DNA of 64,000 nucleotides from Microtetraspora fusca (GTDB taxonomy: Bacteria; Actinomycetota; Actinomycetes; Streptosporangiales; Streptosporangiaceae), in NCBI RefSeq assembly GCF_001570365.1, contig NZ_BBYK01000045.1:1-64000 (forward strand), read 5' to 3'. Positions within the stretch are counted from its first letter, which is position 1; each line of letters opens with the position of its first letter. The notes beneath the pieces were generated by a model. The model did not search any database and had not been told where the DNA came from. It was given only the letters and a program-made list of their open reading frames with translations. Positions 24,442-35,162 of the stretch are shown here, in pieces. Both the position numbers and the translations under genes were made by a program.

Positions 24442-25341
24442 TCATCGTCCGAACTGTGCTGACGGTTGCATGTCTACTATTTGCGCCAAAGCTATCTCTT
24501 TGTGTGCAAGTAGCGGCGGGATGCTCGCGGCTTCAGTTGTTATTATGAAGCCGTGTATCTGTCCATCCTTGGCTCGCTCTCGTACTTCATCCAGATCGAT
24601 GCCGAATTGGCGTAATGCTGCAGCATCTCTTTGCTCTAGAAGTGACGCCCATCGTCTAAACCCTGCAGTCAGGGAAGATTGATCGAAATCGCAGGGGATG
24701 CCGCGAGCGTTGCATGGAGCGTGATCCCAGGATAGCGGCTTGGTGTGAGCGTCTCCGGCGGAGAAGAGTGCCACATCATAGTAATATGGCTCCGGTAGGA
24801 GCGCCTGGATTTCCTGTTCGCTCATTGGTTTGGATAGCTTCACCATGAGCTGTATGTTGACCTTGGTTCCCATGGATTCGATCAACCGGCCCTCTTGGTG
24901 CGGATCATATTGAGGGTCGTTGCTCAGTGCTGTTTGGTCGAGCAGAATTTTTGTGAGTCTCCATTCTCCTAGAGTTGGAATCAGGGCCTTCCCTGTCGGG
25001 GGCAGGGCGATGGAGTCATGCCAGGCCCTTCCTGATGGTGATGATTCCAGCGTTCGTGGCTCTATGACAACTGGAAGCGCCTCGTCCTTGAATGTCGGCG
25101 TGCCGTCCTCTGTCTTACTCATCTCTTGAGTGGTCGCCAGGAAGTCGATTTGGTAGTCCGGGTTAGCGGCTGCGAACGCGTTGAGAAGGACTGACCGTGC
25201 GCGGTCATTCTTTGAATATGGGGCCCATGGTCCGGAGGCCATATCGAATGTCGGCACGAGTAGGACTGCGACCACGCATGTCGTAGCCATCAGGACCAAG
25301 GCGATCGGACGACACCATCGGGAAAGGGGAGTTGCGCTCAT
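24442..25341 (-). CDS. membrane-anchored protein, possible anti-sigma C-terminal domain
   Basis: 299 residues; N-terminal signal anchor PIALVLMATTCVVAVLLVPTF (about residues 12-32) and an extracytoplasmic remainder. The segment NIQLMVKLSKPMSEQEIQAL followed by a Pro-Glu-Pro-Tyr turn resembles the C-terminal domain of sigma-factor regulators (Sigma_reg_C). Codon use is far less GC-biased than in the surrounding genes (many A/T third positions), so the gene was probably acquired. No sigma factor gene is adjacent. Upstream on the same strand are a strong hairpin and a small gene. Confidence 0.6.
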   Translation of the reverse strand: MSATPLSRWCRPIALVLMATTCVVAVLLVPTFDMASGPWAPYSKNDRARSVLLNAFAAANPDYQIDFLATTQEMSKTEDGTPTFKDEALPVVIEPRTLESSPSGRAWHDSIALPPTGKALIPTLGEWRLTKILLDQTALSNDPQYDPHQEGRLIESMGTKVNIQLMVKLSKPMSEQEIQALLPEPYYYDVALFSAGDAHTKPLSWDHAPCNARGIPCDFDQSSLTAGFRRWASLLEQRDAAALRQFGIDLDEVRERAKDGQIHGFIITTEAASIPPLLAHKEIALAQIVDMQPSAQFGR

Positions 25342-25365
25342 GACGTGTTTCTCGATTCCGCAAAT

Positions 25366-25411
25366 AAACTTGCCTCATGGAGGCCTGGGTTGGCCCCCAT
25401 GAGGCAAGTTT
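25366..25411. terminator. perfect 15-bp stem-loop, bidirectional terminator
   Basis: AAACTTGCCTCATGG (25366-25380) pairs exactly with CCATGAGGCAAGTTT (25397-25411), with a 16-base loop. T-rich sequence follows on both strands (TTCTAT on plus, TATTTG on minus). It sits directly after the stop of the small gene at 25416 and before the start of the gene at 25341, so it likely ends the former. Confidence 0.7.
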
Positions 25412-25415
25412 TCTA

Positions 25416-25676
25416 TCAGTTCAGAGGCTTACTCGCCAGTGCGGGGCTCTTGTAGCAGCCGCCGTCGTTATACCACTCTGATTGTCTTTCGACCGAGCAC
25501 CAGAGAGCCTGCCTGATGCTAGGAGTTTGGATCTGCGCTTGTACGCCGGTCCGTTGGTCTTGGAATCCCGAGCGGTGAACGAGAAGTCCAGCGAGGTCCA
25601 AATCTGGTAAGAACGCGATGTCGTTAGGCCGGTACCCCATCTGGGGAAACTGGCGCCGTGTGTGCCAACGCTCCAT
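25416..25676 (-). CDS. small hypothetical protein in the AT-richer island
   Basis: 86 residues ending at a strong terminator. The sequence (DLDLAGLLVHRSGFQDQRTG, then QALWCSVERQSEWYNDGGCY) looks like real protein with two Cys and three Trp, more so than the overlapping alternative frame at 25421-25735, which is Ser/Arg/Thr-rich. I do not recognise it. It may be the 3' part of a longer gene whose start is lost. Confidence 0.4.
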   Translation of the reverse strand: MERWHTRRQFPQMGYRPNDIAFLPDLDLAGLLVHRSGFQDQRTGVQAQIQTPSIRQALWCSVERQSEWYNDGGCYKSPALASKPLN

Positions 25677-25725
25677 GTCGGAGGTTGAGTCGTCGACCTA
25701 TCGTGCGGACGGCGCGGGGCGCGAC

Positions 25726-25741
25726 TGTGATCCACATCACT
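25726..25741. promoter_or_regulatory. CRP-type site TGTGA-N6-TCACT
   Basis: TGTGATCCACATCACT matches the CRP/GlxR consensus TGTGA-N6-TCACA at nine of ten fixed positions, and its core GTGAT-N4-ATCAC is a perfect dyad. It lies 50 bases upstream of the small minus-strand gene starting at 25676, in a region with no other gene start, so it probably controls that gene. Confidence 0.5.
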
Positions 25742-25845
25742 ATGGCCGCCATCTGAGATAGCAGGTGTGTCCCTCTTGGGCTGCCTCGGGTTCGGCGCGG
25801 CGTTCGCCGAATTCTCTGAGTCCGACGTGAGGGCGGCGCCTGCCG

Positions 25846-25920
25846 TATGCCGGTGCCGAGGCGACGCTGTGCGGGCCGGACATCTATCGGCTCGGAAACG
25901 GGAACGGGGCCGCCTCCTGA
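25846..25920 (+). pseudogene. 3' tail of a second copy of the SDR gene
   Basis: In frame, this segment encodes YAGAEATLCGPDIY and then RLGNGNGAAS before TGA at 25918. It matches the end of the SDR at 23559-24335 (GGAEATLRGPDVY-stop). Most differences are at third codon positions, as between diverged paralogues. No SDR sequence precedes it; DNA upstream is the island. It is the surviving end of a lost SDR gene. Confidence 0.6.
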
Positions 25921-25936
25921 TGGAGGCGGCCCCGTT
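25903..25936. terminator. strong GC-rich terminator hairpin
   Basis: AACGGGGCCGCCTCC (25903-25917), loop TGAT, and GGAGGCGGCCCCGTT (25922-25936) form a perfect 15-bp stem followed by CTTC. It lies 18 bases downstream of the stop of the minus-strand SDR at 25955 and probably terminates that gene. Confidence 0.7.
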
Positions 25937-25954
25937 CTTCGTGGGAGGGCGGAG

Positions 25955-26890
25955 TCACTTTTTCGCGGCGGCGTTCGGGACTCCGGTCATGTCGAGTTCG
26001 GCGACGCTGTAGGCGGCGAAGTTCCGGTACGGGCCGCGGCCGTCGAAGTACGGCGTGATCTGCGCGTCGAGTTCCTCGGCGGAGAAGACGCCGTCGGCCG
26101 CGGTGAACTTCCGCTCGACCGTCGGGGCGGCCATGAGCGCGACCATGTCGCCGTACACCACGAAGACCTGGCCGTTGATCTCGGCCGCGGCCGGGGAGGC
26201 GAGGTAGCTCACGAACGTGCCCACCCGCTCGGGCGCCAGGACGTCCAGGCCGCCGGGGGTGTTCCCGCCCTCGGCGAACACGGCCGCGGTCATGCCGGTG
26301 CGGGCGCGCGGGCAGATCGCGTTGGCCCGCACGCCGTACCGCGACAGGCCCTGGGCGGTCGAGAGGGTGAGCGCGACGATGCCCGCCTTGGCCGCCGAGT
26401 AGTTCGGCTGGCCCGCCGAGCCGAACAGGAACGCCTCGGACGAGGTGTTGATCACGCGGCCGTAGACCGGCCCGCCCGCGGCCTTGCTCGCGGAGCGCCA
26501 GTACGCGGCCGCCGCGCGGGACACCGCCGCGTGCCCCTTGAGGTGGACGCGGACGACGTCGTCCCAGTCGGACTCGGTCAGGTTGAAGAGCATCTTGTCG
26601 CGGAGCACGCCCGCGTTGTTGACCAGGATGTCGAGGCCGCCGAACGTGTCCACCGCGGTGCGGACAAGGCGGTCGCCCATGGCCCACTCGCTCACGTCGC
26701 CGGTCACCGCGACGGCCTTCCGCCCGAGCGCCTCGATCTCGGCCACGACCTCGTCCGCGGCCGGTCCCATGTCGTTCACGACGACGTTCGCGCCGCGCGC
26801 GGCGAGTGCGAGCGCCTCGCTGCGTCCGAGTCCGGCGCCCGCGCCGGTGACGACGGCGGTCCTGCCCTCCAGGCTGATGTTCGGGCTCAT
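25955..26890 (-). CDS. hsd4A: Hsd4A-like hydroxyacyl-CoA/hydroxysteroid dehydrogenase (SDR)
   Basis: 311 residues. Cofactor motif TGAGAGLGRSEALALAARGA, NNAGVLRDKMLFNL, catalytic YSAAKAGI, and ANAICPRARTGMT after it. The C-terminal extension INGQVFVVYGDMVALMAAP with ERKF distinguishes the Hsd4A/multifunctional-enzyme branch from plain SDRs. Hsd4A performs the dehydrogenase step of sterol side-chain beta-oxidation and also 17-beta-hydroxysteroid oxidation. It is divergent from fadD19, with operator-like dyads between them, which supports the assignment; a close relative (Rv3548c type) is the alternative. Confidence 0.7.
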   Translation of the reverse strand: MSPNISLEGRTAVVTGAGAGLGRSEALALAARGANVVVNDMGPAADEVVAEIEALGRKAVAVTGDVSEWAMGDRLVRTAVDTFGGLDILVNNAGVLRDKMLFNLTESDWDDVVRVHLKGHAAVSRAAAAYWRSASKAAGGPVYGRVINTSSEAFLFGSAGQPNYSAAKAGIVALTLSTAQGLSRYGVRANAICPRARTGMTAAVFAEGGNTPGGLDVLAPERVGTFVSYLASPAAAEINGQVFVVYGDMVALMAAPTVERKFTAADGVFSAEELDAQITPYFDGRGPYRNFAAYSVAELDMTGVPNAAAKK

Positions 26891-26931
26891 GTCCCTGCTC
26901 CTGTCCGATCACGATACGAGGGCCACAAAAC

Positions 26932-27053
26932 TAGTACGTATTCTAATTTTGACCGATGTGGCGTCCCACTCAGTGGAGGGGGTCGTCGGCCCTCGACCTG
27001 TGGTTGCCACTCACCGGGACACGAGCATTGTGGTAAACAAGAATTGATTCTAG
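26932..27053. promoter_or_regulatory. divergent hsd4A-like/fadD19 control region with two dyads
   Basis: Element 1 (26932-26945) is TAGTACGTATTCTA, matching six of the eight fixed positions of the KstR consensus TnnAACnnGTTnnA and lying 42 bases before the SDR start. Element 2 (27040-27051) is AGAAT-TG-ATTCT, a perfect dyad 12 bases before the fadD19 start, within CAAGAATTGATTCTAG. Both share the right arm ATTCTA. Operator function for KstR or another TetR protein is inference. Confidence 0.5.
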
Positions 27054-27063
27054 TGTCGCCGCC

Positions 27064-29875
<2,812 letters not shown>

Positions 29876-29882
29876 GAACGAC

Positions 29883-32126
29883 ATGAGCATCGGACTCACC
29901 GAGGAGCACCGCGCCCTGCGCGACTCCGTACGCGCCCTCGCCTCCCGCCACGTCACGCCGGAGGCCGTGCGCAGAGCCGTGGACGCCAAGAAGGAGGAGC
30001 TGCCGGAGTTCTGGGCGGTCCTCGCCGAGCAGGGCCTCCTCGGCCTGCATCTGCCCGAGGAGGCGGGCGGCGCGGGATACGGCCTCCTGGAGCTCGCCGT
30101 CGTCGTCGAGGAGCTGGGCCGGATGATCGCCCCGGGTCCGTTCCTGCCCACCGTCCTCGCGAGCTCCGTCCTGCTCCGCGCCGGGCACCGGACCCACCTG
30201 GCCGGGCTCGCCGACGGCACGACCGTCGGCGCGGTCGGCCTCAGGCCCGGCACCCTCGCGCTGACCCGCGGCGACGGCGGCGATCTGACCCTCTCGGGCG
30301 AGTCCGAGCCGGTGCTCGGCGGCCAGGTCGCCGACCTGTTCGTGCTGCCCGCCGCGCTCCCCGGCGGGGGCGTCGCCTGGGTCGTCCTGCCCCGCTCCGC
30401 CGTGGAGACGACCGACCTCGCCAGCCACGACCTGACCCGGCGGCTGTCGCGGGTACGGGCGGACGCCGTCGCGGTCGCCCCGGACGACGTCCTCGCCGGT
30501 CTCGACGCGTACGGCGTGCTCGACCTGGCGGCGACGCTCTTCGCGGCCGAGGCGTCCGGCCTCGCCGATCGGGCGACCGCGACCGCCGCCGGGTACGCGC
30601 GGGTGCGGCGGCAGTTCGGCCGTCCGATCGGCCAGTTCCAGGGCGTCAAGCACCGCTGCGCGCGGATGCTGACCAGGGCCGAGCAGGCCCGGGTGTGCGC
30701 CTGGGACGCCGCGCGCGCCGCCGACCTGACCACGGCGGGCGACGGCGGCGATCTCGGCGAGGCGGTGCTCGCCGCCGCGGTGGCCGGCGCGACCGGCGTC
30801 GAGGCCGCGTTCTCCACCGCCAAGGACTGCGTCCAGACCCTCGGCGGCATCGGCTTCACCTGGGAGCACGACGCCGGCCTCTACCTGCGCCGGGCCCAGA
30901 CCCTGCGCGTCCTCCTCGGCTCCACCTCCTGGTGGCGGCGGCGGGTCGCCCGGCTCACCCTGTCGGGCGTGCGCCGTACGCTCGGGGTCGAGCTGCCGCC
31001 CGAGGCCGAGACCGTGCGCGCCGCGATCCGGGCCGAGCTGGAGCCCGCGCTCGCGCTGAGCGGCGGCGAACGGCTCGCCTACCTGGCCGAGCACGGCTAC
31101 ACCGCGCCCCACCTGCCCGCGCCGTGGGGCAAGGGCGCCGACGCCGTCACCCAGCTCGTGATCGCGGAGGAGACGCGCGCGGCCGGGCTGCGCGCCGCCG
31201 ACATGGTCATCGGCAACTGGGTGGTGCCGACCCTGATCGCGCACGGCAGCCCCGAGCAGCACGAGCGGTTCCTCCCGGCGACGCTGCGCGGTGACATCGT
31301 GTGGTGCCAGCTCTTCAGCGAGCCCGGAGCCGGCTCCGACCTGGCCGGGCTCAGCACCCGCGCCGAGAAGGTGGACGGCGGCTGGAAGGTCAGCGGCCAG
31401 AAGGTCTGGACCTCGATGGCCCGCGAGGCCCAGTGGGGCATCCTGCTGGCCCGCACCGACCCGTCCGCGCCCAAGCACAAGGGGCTGTCGTACTTCCTGC
31501 TCGACATGGCGAGCCCCGGCATCGACATCCGGCCCCTTCGCGAGCTGACCGGTGAGGCGCTGTTCAACGAGGTGTTCCTCGACGATGTCTTCGTCCCCGA
31601 CGACATGCTGGTGGGCGGGCCCGGTGACGGATGGAAGCTGGCCCGCACCACCCTGGCCAACGAGCGGGTCTCGCTCTCGCACGACTCCTCCCTCGGCAGC
31701 GGCGGCGAGGCGCTGCTCCGGCTCGCCGCCGCGTCCCCGGAGGAGATGGACGACGAGCGGCTGACCCGGCTCGGCGGCATCCTCTGCGACGCCCAGTCCG
31801 GCGGGCTGTTCGGCCTGCGCACCACCCTCCGCTCCCTCTCCGGGCAGCAGCCGGGGGCCGAGTCCAGCGTCGCCAAGCTGATCGGCGTCGAGCACATCCA
31901 GGAGGTGTGGGAGACCGCCGTCGACTGGACCGGAGCCGATGCGCTGACCGGCGAGGAGGACGAGGGCCCCGAACGGCGCGGCGCGCGCAGGAACGCCACC
32001 TGGATGTTCCTCAACTCCCGCTGCATGTCCATCGCGGGCGGCACCACCGACGTCCAGCTCAACATCATCGGCGAGCGCCTGCTCGGCCTGCCCCGCGACC
32101 CCGAGCCCGCGCCCGCCAAGGGCTGA
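29883..32126 (+). CDS. fadE34: FadE34-like fused double acyl-CoA dehydrogenase
   Basis: 747 residues: two complete acyl-CoA dehydrogenase domains in one chain (about 1-355 and 380-740). Domain 1 has [20 protein letters not shown] and [19 protein letters not shown]; domain 2 has [29 protein letters not shown] and near the end [20 protein letters not shown]. In the known homologue (ChsE3) this fusion desaturates the C24 five-carbon side chain of steroid-CoAs. Single-chain fusion replaces the heterotetramer made by FadE28/FadE29 types. Located between fadA5 and an SCPx-type thiolase in the same operon. Confidence 0.87.
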   Translation: MSIGLTEEHRALRDSVRALASRHVTPEAVRRAVDAKKEELPEFWAVLAEQGLLGLHLPEEAGGAGYGLLELAVVVEELGRMIAPGPFLPTVLASSVLLRAGHRTHLAGLADGTTVGAVGLRPGTLALTRGDGGDLTLSGESEPVLGGQVADLFVLPAALPGGGVAWVVLPRSAVETTDLASHDLTRRLSRVRADAVAVAPDDVLAGLDAYGVLDLAATLFAAEASGLADRATATAAGYARVRRQFGRPIGQFQGVKHRCARMLTRAEQARVCAWDAARAADLTTAGDGGDLGEAVLAAAVAGATGVEAAFSTAKDCVQTLGGIGFTWEHDAGLYLRRAQTLRVLLGSTSWWRRRVARLTLSGVRRTLGVELPPEAETVRAAIRAELEPALALSGGERLAYLAEHGYTAPHLPAPWGKGADAVTQLVIAEETRAAGLRAADMVIGNWVVPTLIAHGSPEQHERFLPATLRGDIVWCQLFSEPGAGSDLAGLSTRAEKVDGGWKVSGQKVWTSMAREAQWGILLARTDPSAPKHKGLSYFLLDMASPGIDIRPLRELTGEALFNEVFLDDVFVPDDMLVGGPGDGWKLARTTLANERVSLSHDSSLGSGGEALLRLAAASPEEMDDERLTRLGGILCDAQSGGLFGLRTTLRSLSGQQPGAESSVAKLIGVEHIQEVWETAVDWTGADALTGEEDEGPERRGARRNATWMFLNSRCMSIAGGTTDVQLNIIGERLLGLPRDPEPAPAKG

Positions 32127-32152
32127 CAACCCCGGACGAAGGAAGACCTGAC

Positions 32153-33388
32153 ATGAGCGAGAGGACGTTCGTCATCGGCGTCGGGATGACGAAGTTCGAG
32201 AAGATCGAGACCCGTGAATGGGAGTACCCCGACATGGTCGGGGAGGCGGTCGGCGCGGCCCTGGCGGACGCCGGGGTCGCGTACGAGGCGGTGGAGCGCG
32301 CCGCCGTCGGCTACGTGTTCGGCACCTCGACCGCCGGCCAGCGCGCCCTCTACGACGTGGGCCTGACCGGCATCCCGATCGTCAACGTCAACAACAACTG
32401 CGCCACCGGCTCTACCGCGCTGATGCTGGCCAGGGAGTGGGTGCAGGCCGGCGTCGCCGACGTCGTCCTCGCGGTCGGCTTCGAGAAGATGACCAGGGAC
32501 GCGCTGAACCCGTCCGGCGCGATGCCCAAGGTGACGACCGTGGACCGGCACCTGGAGGTGCTCGTCTCCACCTATGGCTGGGCCGCCGCGCCGATGACCG
32601 CGCAGTTCTTCGGCAACGCCGCGCGCGAGCACATGGGGCGGCACGGCACGACCGCCGCGCAGATCGCCTCCGTCGCGGTCAAGAACCACCGGCACTCGGT
32701 GAACAACCCGTACGCGCAGTTCCAGAGCGCGTACACGCTGGAGCAGGTGCTCGGCGACAAGCCGATCCACGACCCGCTCACCCGCTCGCAGTGCTCGCCG
32801 ACCTCCGACGGCGCCGCCGCCGCGGTCGTCGTCAGCGAGCGGTACGTCCGCGAGCACGGGCTGGAGGGCCGGGCGGTCGAGATCCTCGCCCAGGCCATGA
32901 CGACCGACACGGACGAGGCGTTCGCCACGCGCTCCCACATCGACGTCGTCGGCGCCCCGATGACCCGCGCGGCCGCCCGCCAGGTCTTCGCCCGGTCCGG
33001 GCTCGGCATCGGCGACGTCGACGTGATCGAGCTGCACGACTGCTTCTCGATCAACGAGATCCTCACGTACGAGGCGCTCGGCATGTGCTCCGAAGGTGAG
33101 GGCGGCGAACTCGCCGAGTCCGGCGCCACGACGTACGGGGGCCGGTGGGTGGTCAACCCGTCCGGCGGCCTCATCTCCAAGGGACACCCGCTGGGCGCGA
33201 CCGGCCTGGCGCAGTGCGCCGAGCTGACCTGGCAGCTCCGCGGCGAGGCCGGCGCCCGCCAGGTGGACGGCGCGCGGATCGGCCTGCAACACAATCTCGG
33301 GCTCGGCGGCGCCTGCGTCGTCACCCTGTACGGCGCGGGCACGCTGGACGGTTCCGTCTCCCGTCCCGGTACGAGCGAGGAGGACTGA
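32153..33388 (+). CDS. SCPx-type thiolase / lipid-transfer protein
   Basis: 411 residues. [20 protein letters not shown] holds the nucleophilic Cys of the SCP-x thiolase group, and the conserved [19 protein letters not shown] and [20 protein letters not shown] carry the other active residues. This subgroup (mammalian SCP-x, mycobacterial Ltp1 group) thiolyses branched 3-ketoacyl-CoAs of sterol side chains. Starts at ATG 32153, 26 bases after fadE34, and is followed by the hydratase gene 3 bases later. Two thiolases in one operon suggest that each handles a different round of side-chain shortening. Confidence 0.85.
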   Translation: MSERTFVIGVGMTKFEKIETREWEYPDMVGEAVGAALADAGVAYEAVERAAVGYVFGTSTAGQRALYDVGLTGIPIVNVNNNCATGSTALMLAREWVQAGVADVVLAVGFEKMTRDALNPSGAMPKVTTVDRHLEVLVSTYGWAAAPMTAQFFGNAAREHMGRHGTTAAQIASVAVKNHRHSVNNPYAQFQSAYTLEQVLGDKPIHDPLTRSQCSPTSDGAAAAVVVSERYVREHGLEGRAVEILAQAMTTDTDEAFATRSHIDVVGAPMTRAAARQVFARSGLGIGDVDVIELHDCFSINEILTYEALGMCSEGEGGELAESGATTYGGRWVVNPSGGLISKGHPLGATGLAQCAELTWQLRGEAGARQVDGARIGLQHNLGLGGACVVTLYGAGTLDGSVSRPGTSEED

Positions 33389-33391
33389 ACC

Positions 33392-34258
33392 ATGCCGATC
33401 GACGTCGACGAGGCGCTCGGCGCGCCGCCCTCCGTGCGGGAGATCGCGTGGACCAGCCGTGACGTGCTGCTCTACCACCTCAGCCTGGGGGCGGGCCGCG
33501 GCGCCGATCCCGAGCTGACCTACACCTACGAGCGGGACCTGCGCGTGCTGCCGACGTTCGCGATGGTCGCCGGCCAGGGCGTCTCGGCCGGGGAGCGCGG
33601 CCCCGCCGCGCTGCACCTGCCCGGCATGCACATCGACCTGCGCCGGATCCTGCACGCCGGGCAGGGCCTCACCGCCCACCGGCCGCTGCCGGCCTCGGGC
33701 GCCGCCACCGTCACCTCCCGCGTGGCCCACGTCTGGGACAAGGGCAAGGCGGCGGTGATCGTCCTGGAGCAGTCCGCGGCCGCTCCCGACGGCGCGCCCC
33801 TGTGGACCACCACCATGCAGATCTGGGCGCGGGGCGAGGGCGGCTTCGGCGGCGACCCCGGCCCGGAGACCCCGTGGGCGGCGCCGGATCGCGCGCCCGA
33901 CCACGTGCTCGACACCCCCACCAGCGCCCGCCAGGCCCTGCTGTACCGGCTCAACGGCGACCTCAACCCGCTGCACGCCGACCCCGAGTTCGCGCGAATG
34001 GCCGGCTTCGACCGGCCGATCCTGCACGGGCTCGCGTCGTACGGCATCGTCGCCAAGGCGCTGGTGGACGGCGTCCTCGGCGGCGACGTGACGCGGCTGA
34101 CGGGCCTGTCGGTCCGGTTCGCCGGGACGCTGTTCCCCGGCGAGACACTCCGCACCACGGTGTGGCGCGAGGGCGACCGGCTCGTGCTGACCTCGACCTG
34201 CCCGGAACGGGACGGCGCCCCCGTGCTCACCCACGCGACCGCGGAGGTGGGCGCGTGA
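33392..34258 (+). CDS. hsd4B: Hsd4B-like double-hotdog enoyl-CoA hydratase (MaoC)
   Basis: 288 residues with two hotdog domains. The hydratase 2 motif GDLNPLHADPEFARMAGFDR followed by PILHGLASYG holds the catalytic Asp and His (second domain, about residues 188-210). N-terminus DVDEALGAPPSVREIAWTSRD and WDKGKAAVIVLEQ closely resemble mycobacterial Rv3538 (Hsd4B), which hydrates steroid enoyl-CoAs. The stop overlaps the next gene by 4 bases. Confidence 0.83.
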   Translation: MPIDVDEALGAPPSVREIAWTSRDVLLYHLSLGAGRGADPELTYTYERDLRVLPTFAMVAGQGVSAGERGPAALHLPGMHIDLRRILHAGQGLTAHRPLPASGAATVTSRVAHVWDKGKAAVIVLEQSAAAPDGAPLWTTTMQIWARGEGGFGGDPGPETPWAAPDRAPDHVLDTPTSARQALLYRLNGDLNPLHADPEFARMAGFDRPILHGLASYGIVAKALVDGVLGGDVTRLTGLSVRFAGTLFPGETLRTTVWREGDRLVLTSTCPERDGAPVLTHATAEVGA

Positions 34259-34875
34259 ACGACGACCGGTCGGAGCTGACCGCCAGGGCGAACAACAAGG
34301 GCGTGGACGCCGCCGTCGCCGCCGCCCGCCGGGTCATCGCCTCGCTGCTGCACGCGGGCGACGGGTCGGACGCCGAGATGTCCGAGGTGGCGGAGCGGCT
34401 GAACGCCGTCGCCGACTACCTCGACGAGCACGCCCCCGCCGTGGAGGAGCGGATGGTGGACATGTGGCGGGGCGAGGGCGTGACCCGGCACGACCCCGTG
34501 ACCGGCCCCGAGAACGCCCTCGCGCCCCCGCTCGCGCTCACCGGCAAGGAGGACGGCTCGATCGAGGGCGTCGTCGTCCTGGGCATGCCGTACCAGGGGC
34601 CGCCCGGGTTCGTGCACGGCGGGGTCTCGGCGCTGCTCCTGGATCACACGCTCGGTGTGGCGAACCATTGGGGCGGGCCGTCCGGCATGACCGCCGAGCT
34701 GACCCTGCGCTACCACCGGCCGACGCCGCTGTTCGAGCCGCTGACGGTCACGGGGCGGCAGGTCGCGGTGGACGGCCGCAAGATCCGCGCCGTCGGCACG
34801 ATCTCGGCCGGCGGCGAGGTGTGCGTCAGCGCGGAGGGCCTGTTCGTCGCCAAGCACCTCCCGCGCCCCCGCTGA
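34255..34875 (+). CDS. PaaI-type hotdog thioesterase
   Basis: 206 residues from GTG 34255. A helical N-terminal half (about 90 residues) precedes a single hotdog domain with PPGFVHGGVSALLLDHTLG, the PaaI/HGG motif with its catalytic Asp. It hydrolyses acyl-CoAs, probably to recover CoA from stalled side-chain intermediates. Last gene of the 27064-34875 operon, followed 5 bases later by a strong terminator. Confidence 0.8.
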   Translation: MNDDRSELTARANNKGVDAAVAAARRVIASLLHAGDGSDAEMSEVAERLNAVADYLDEHAPAVEERMVDMWRGEGVTRHDPVTGPENALAPPLALTGKEDGSIEGVVVLGMPYQGPPGFVHGGVSALLLDHTLGVANHWGGPSGMTAELTLRYHRPTPLFEPLTVTGRQVAVDGRKIRAVGTISAGGEVCVSAEGLFVAKHLPRPR

Positions 34876-34880
34876 CGACG

Positions 34881-34918
34881 AGAGAGCCCGGGCCGGGCGT
34901 CACCGGCCCGGGCTCTCT
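34881..34918. terminator. 16-bp stem terminator of the side-chain operon
   Basis: AGAGAGCCCGGGCCGG (34881-34896), loop GCGTCA, and CCGGCCCGGGCTCTCT (34903-34918) pair perfectly. It starts 5 bases after the thioesterase stop. Confidence 0.8.
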
Positions 34919-35162
34919 TCGTCGTACGAGCACGGCGAGAGCGCCGGTGACGGACCGAGGTTCTCGCCGCCCGAGTTCTGTCGGCCCCGGGTGCTATCCA
35001 TGGCCTTGCAAATGATCTCCGAACCAATGTGGAGCCATGCGATGGCGACTGACACGTTCCCGGATGAGGGTGCGACGGGCACACCTCCAGACGGGTTCAC
35101 GCTCCCCGACCCGTCCGAGAAGACGGCGGCACGCACGCCGGTACGGCGGGCCGGAGGCTGAC

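Noticed and set aside
25421-25735. Alternative 104-aa frame in the island
   Set aside because: Ser/Thr/Arg-rich without hydrophobic pattern; the overlapping frame at 25416-25676 reads more like protein.
35037-35162. Upstream extension of the DUF4132 gene
   Set aside because: The added residues are Arg/Thr/Pro-rich and unlike protein; the ATG at 35163 has a good GGAGG.
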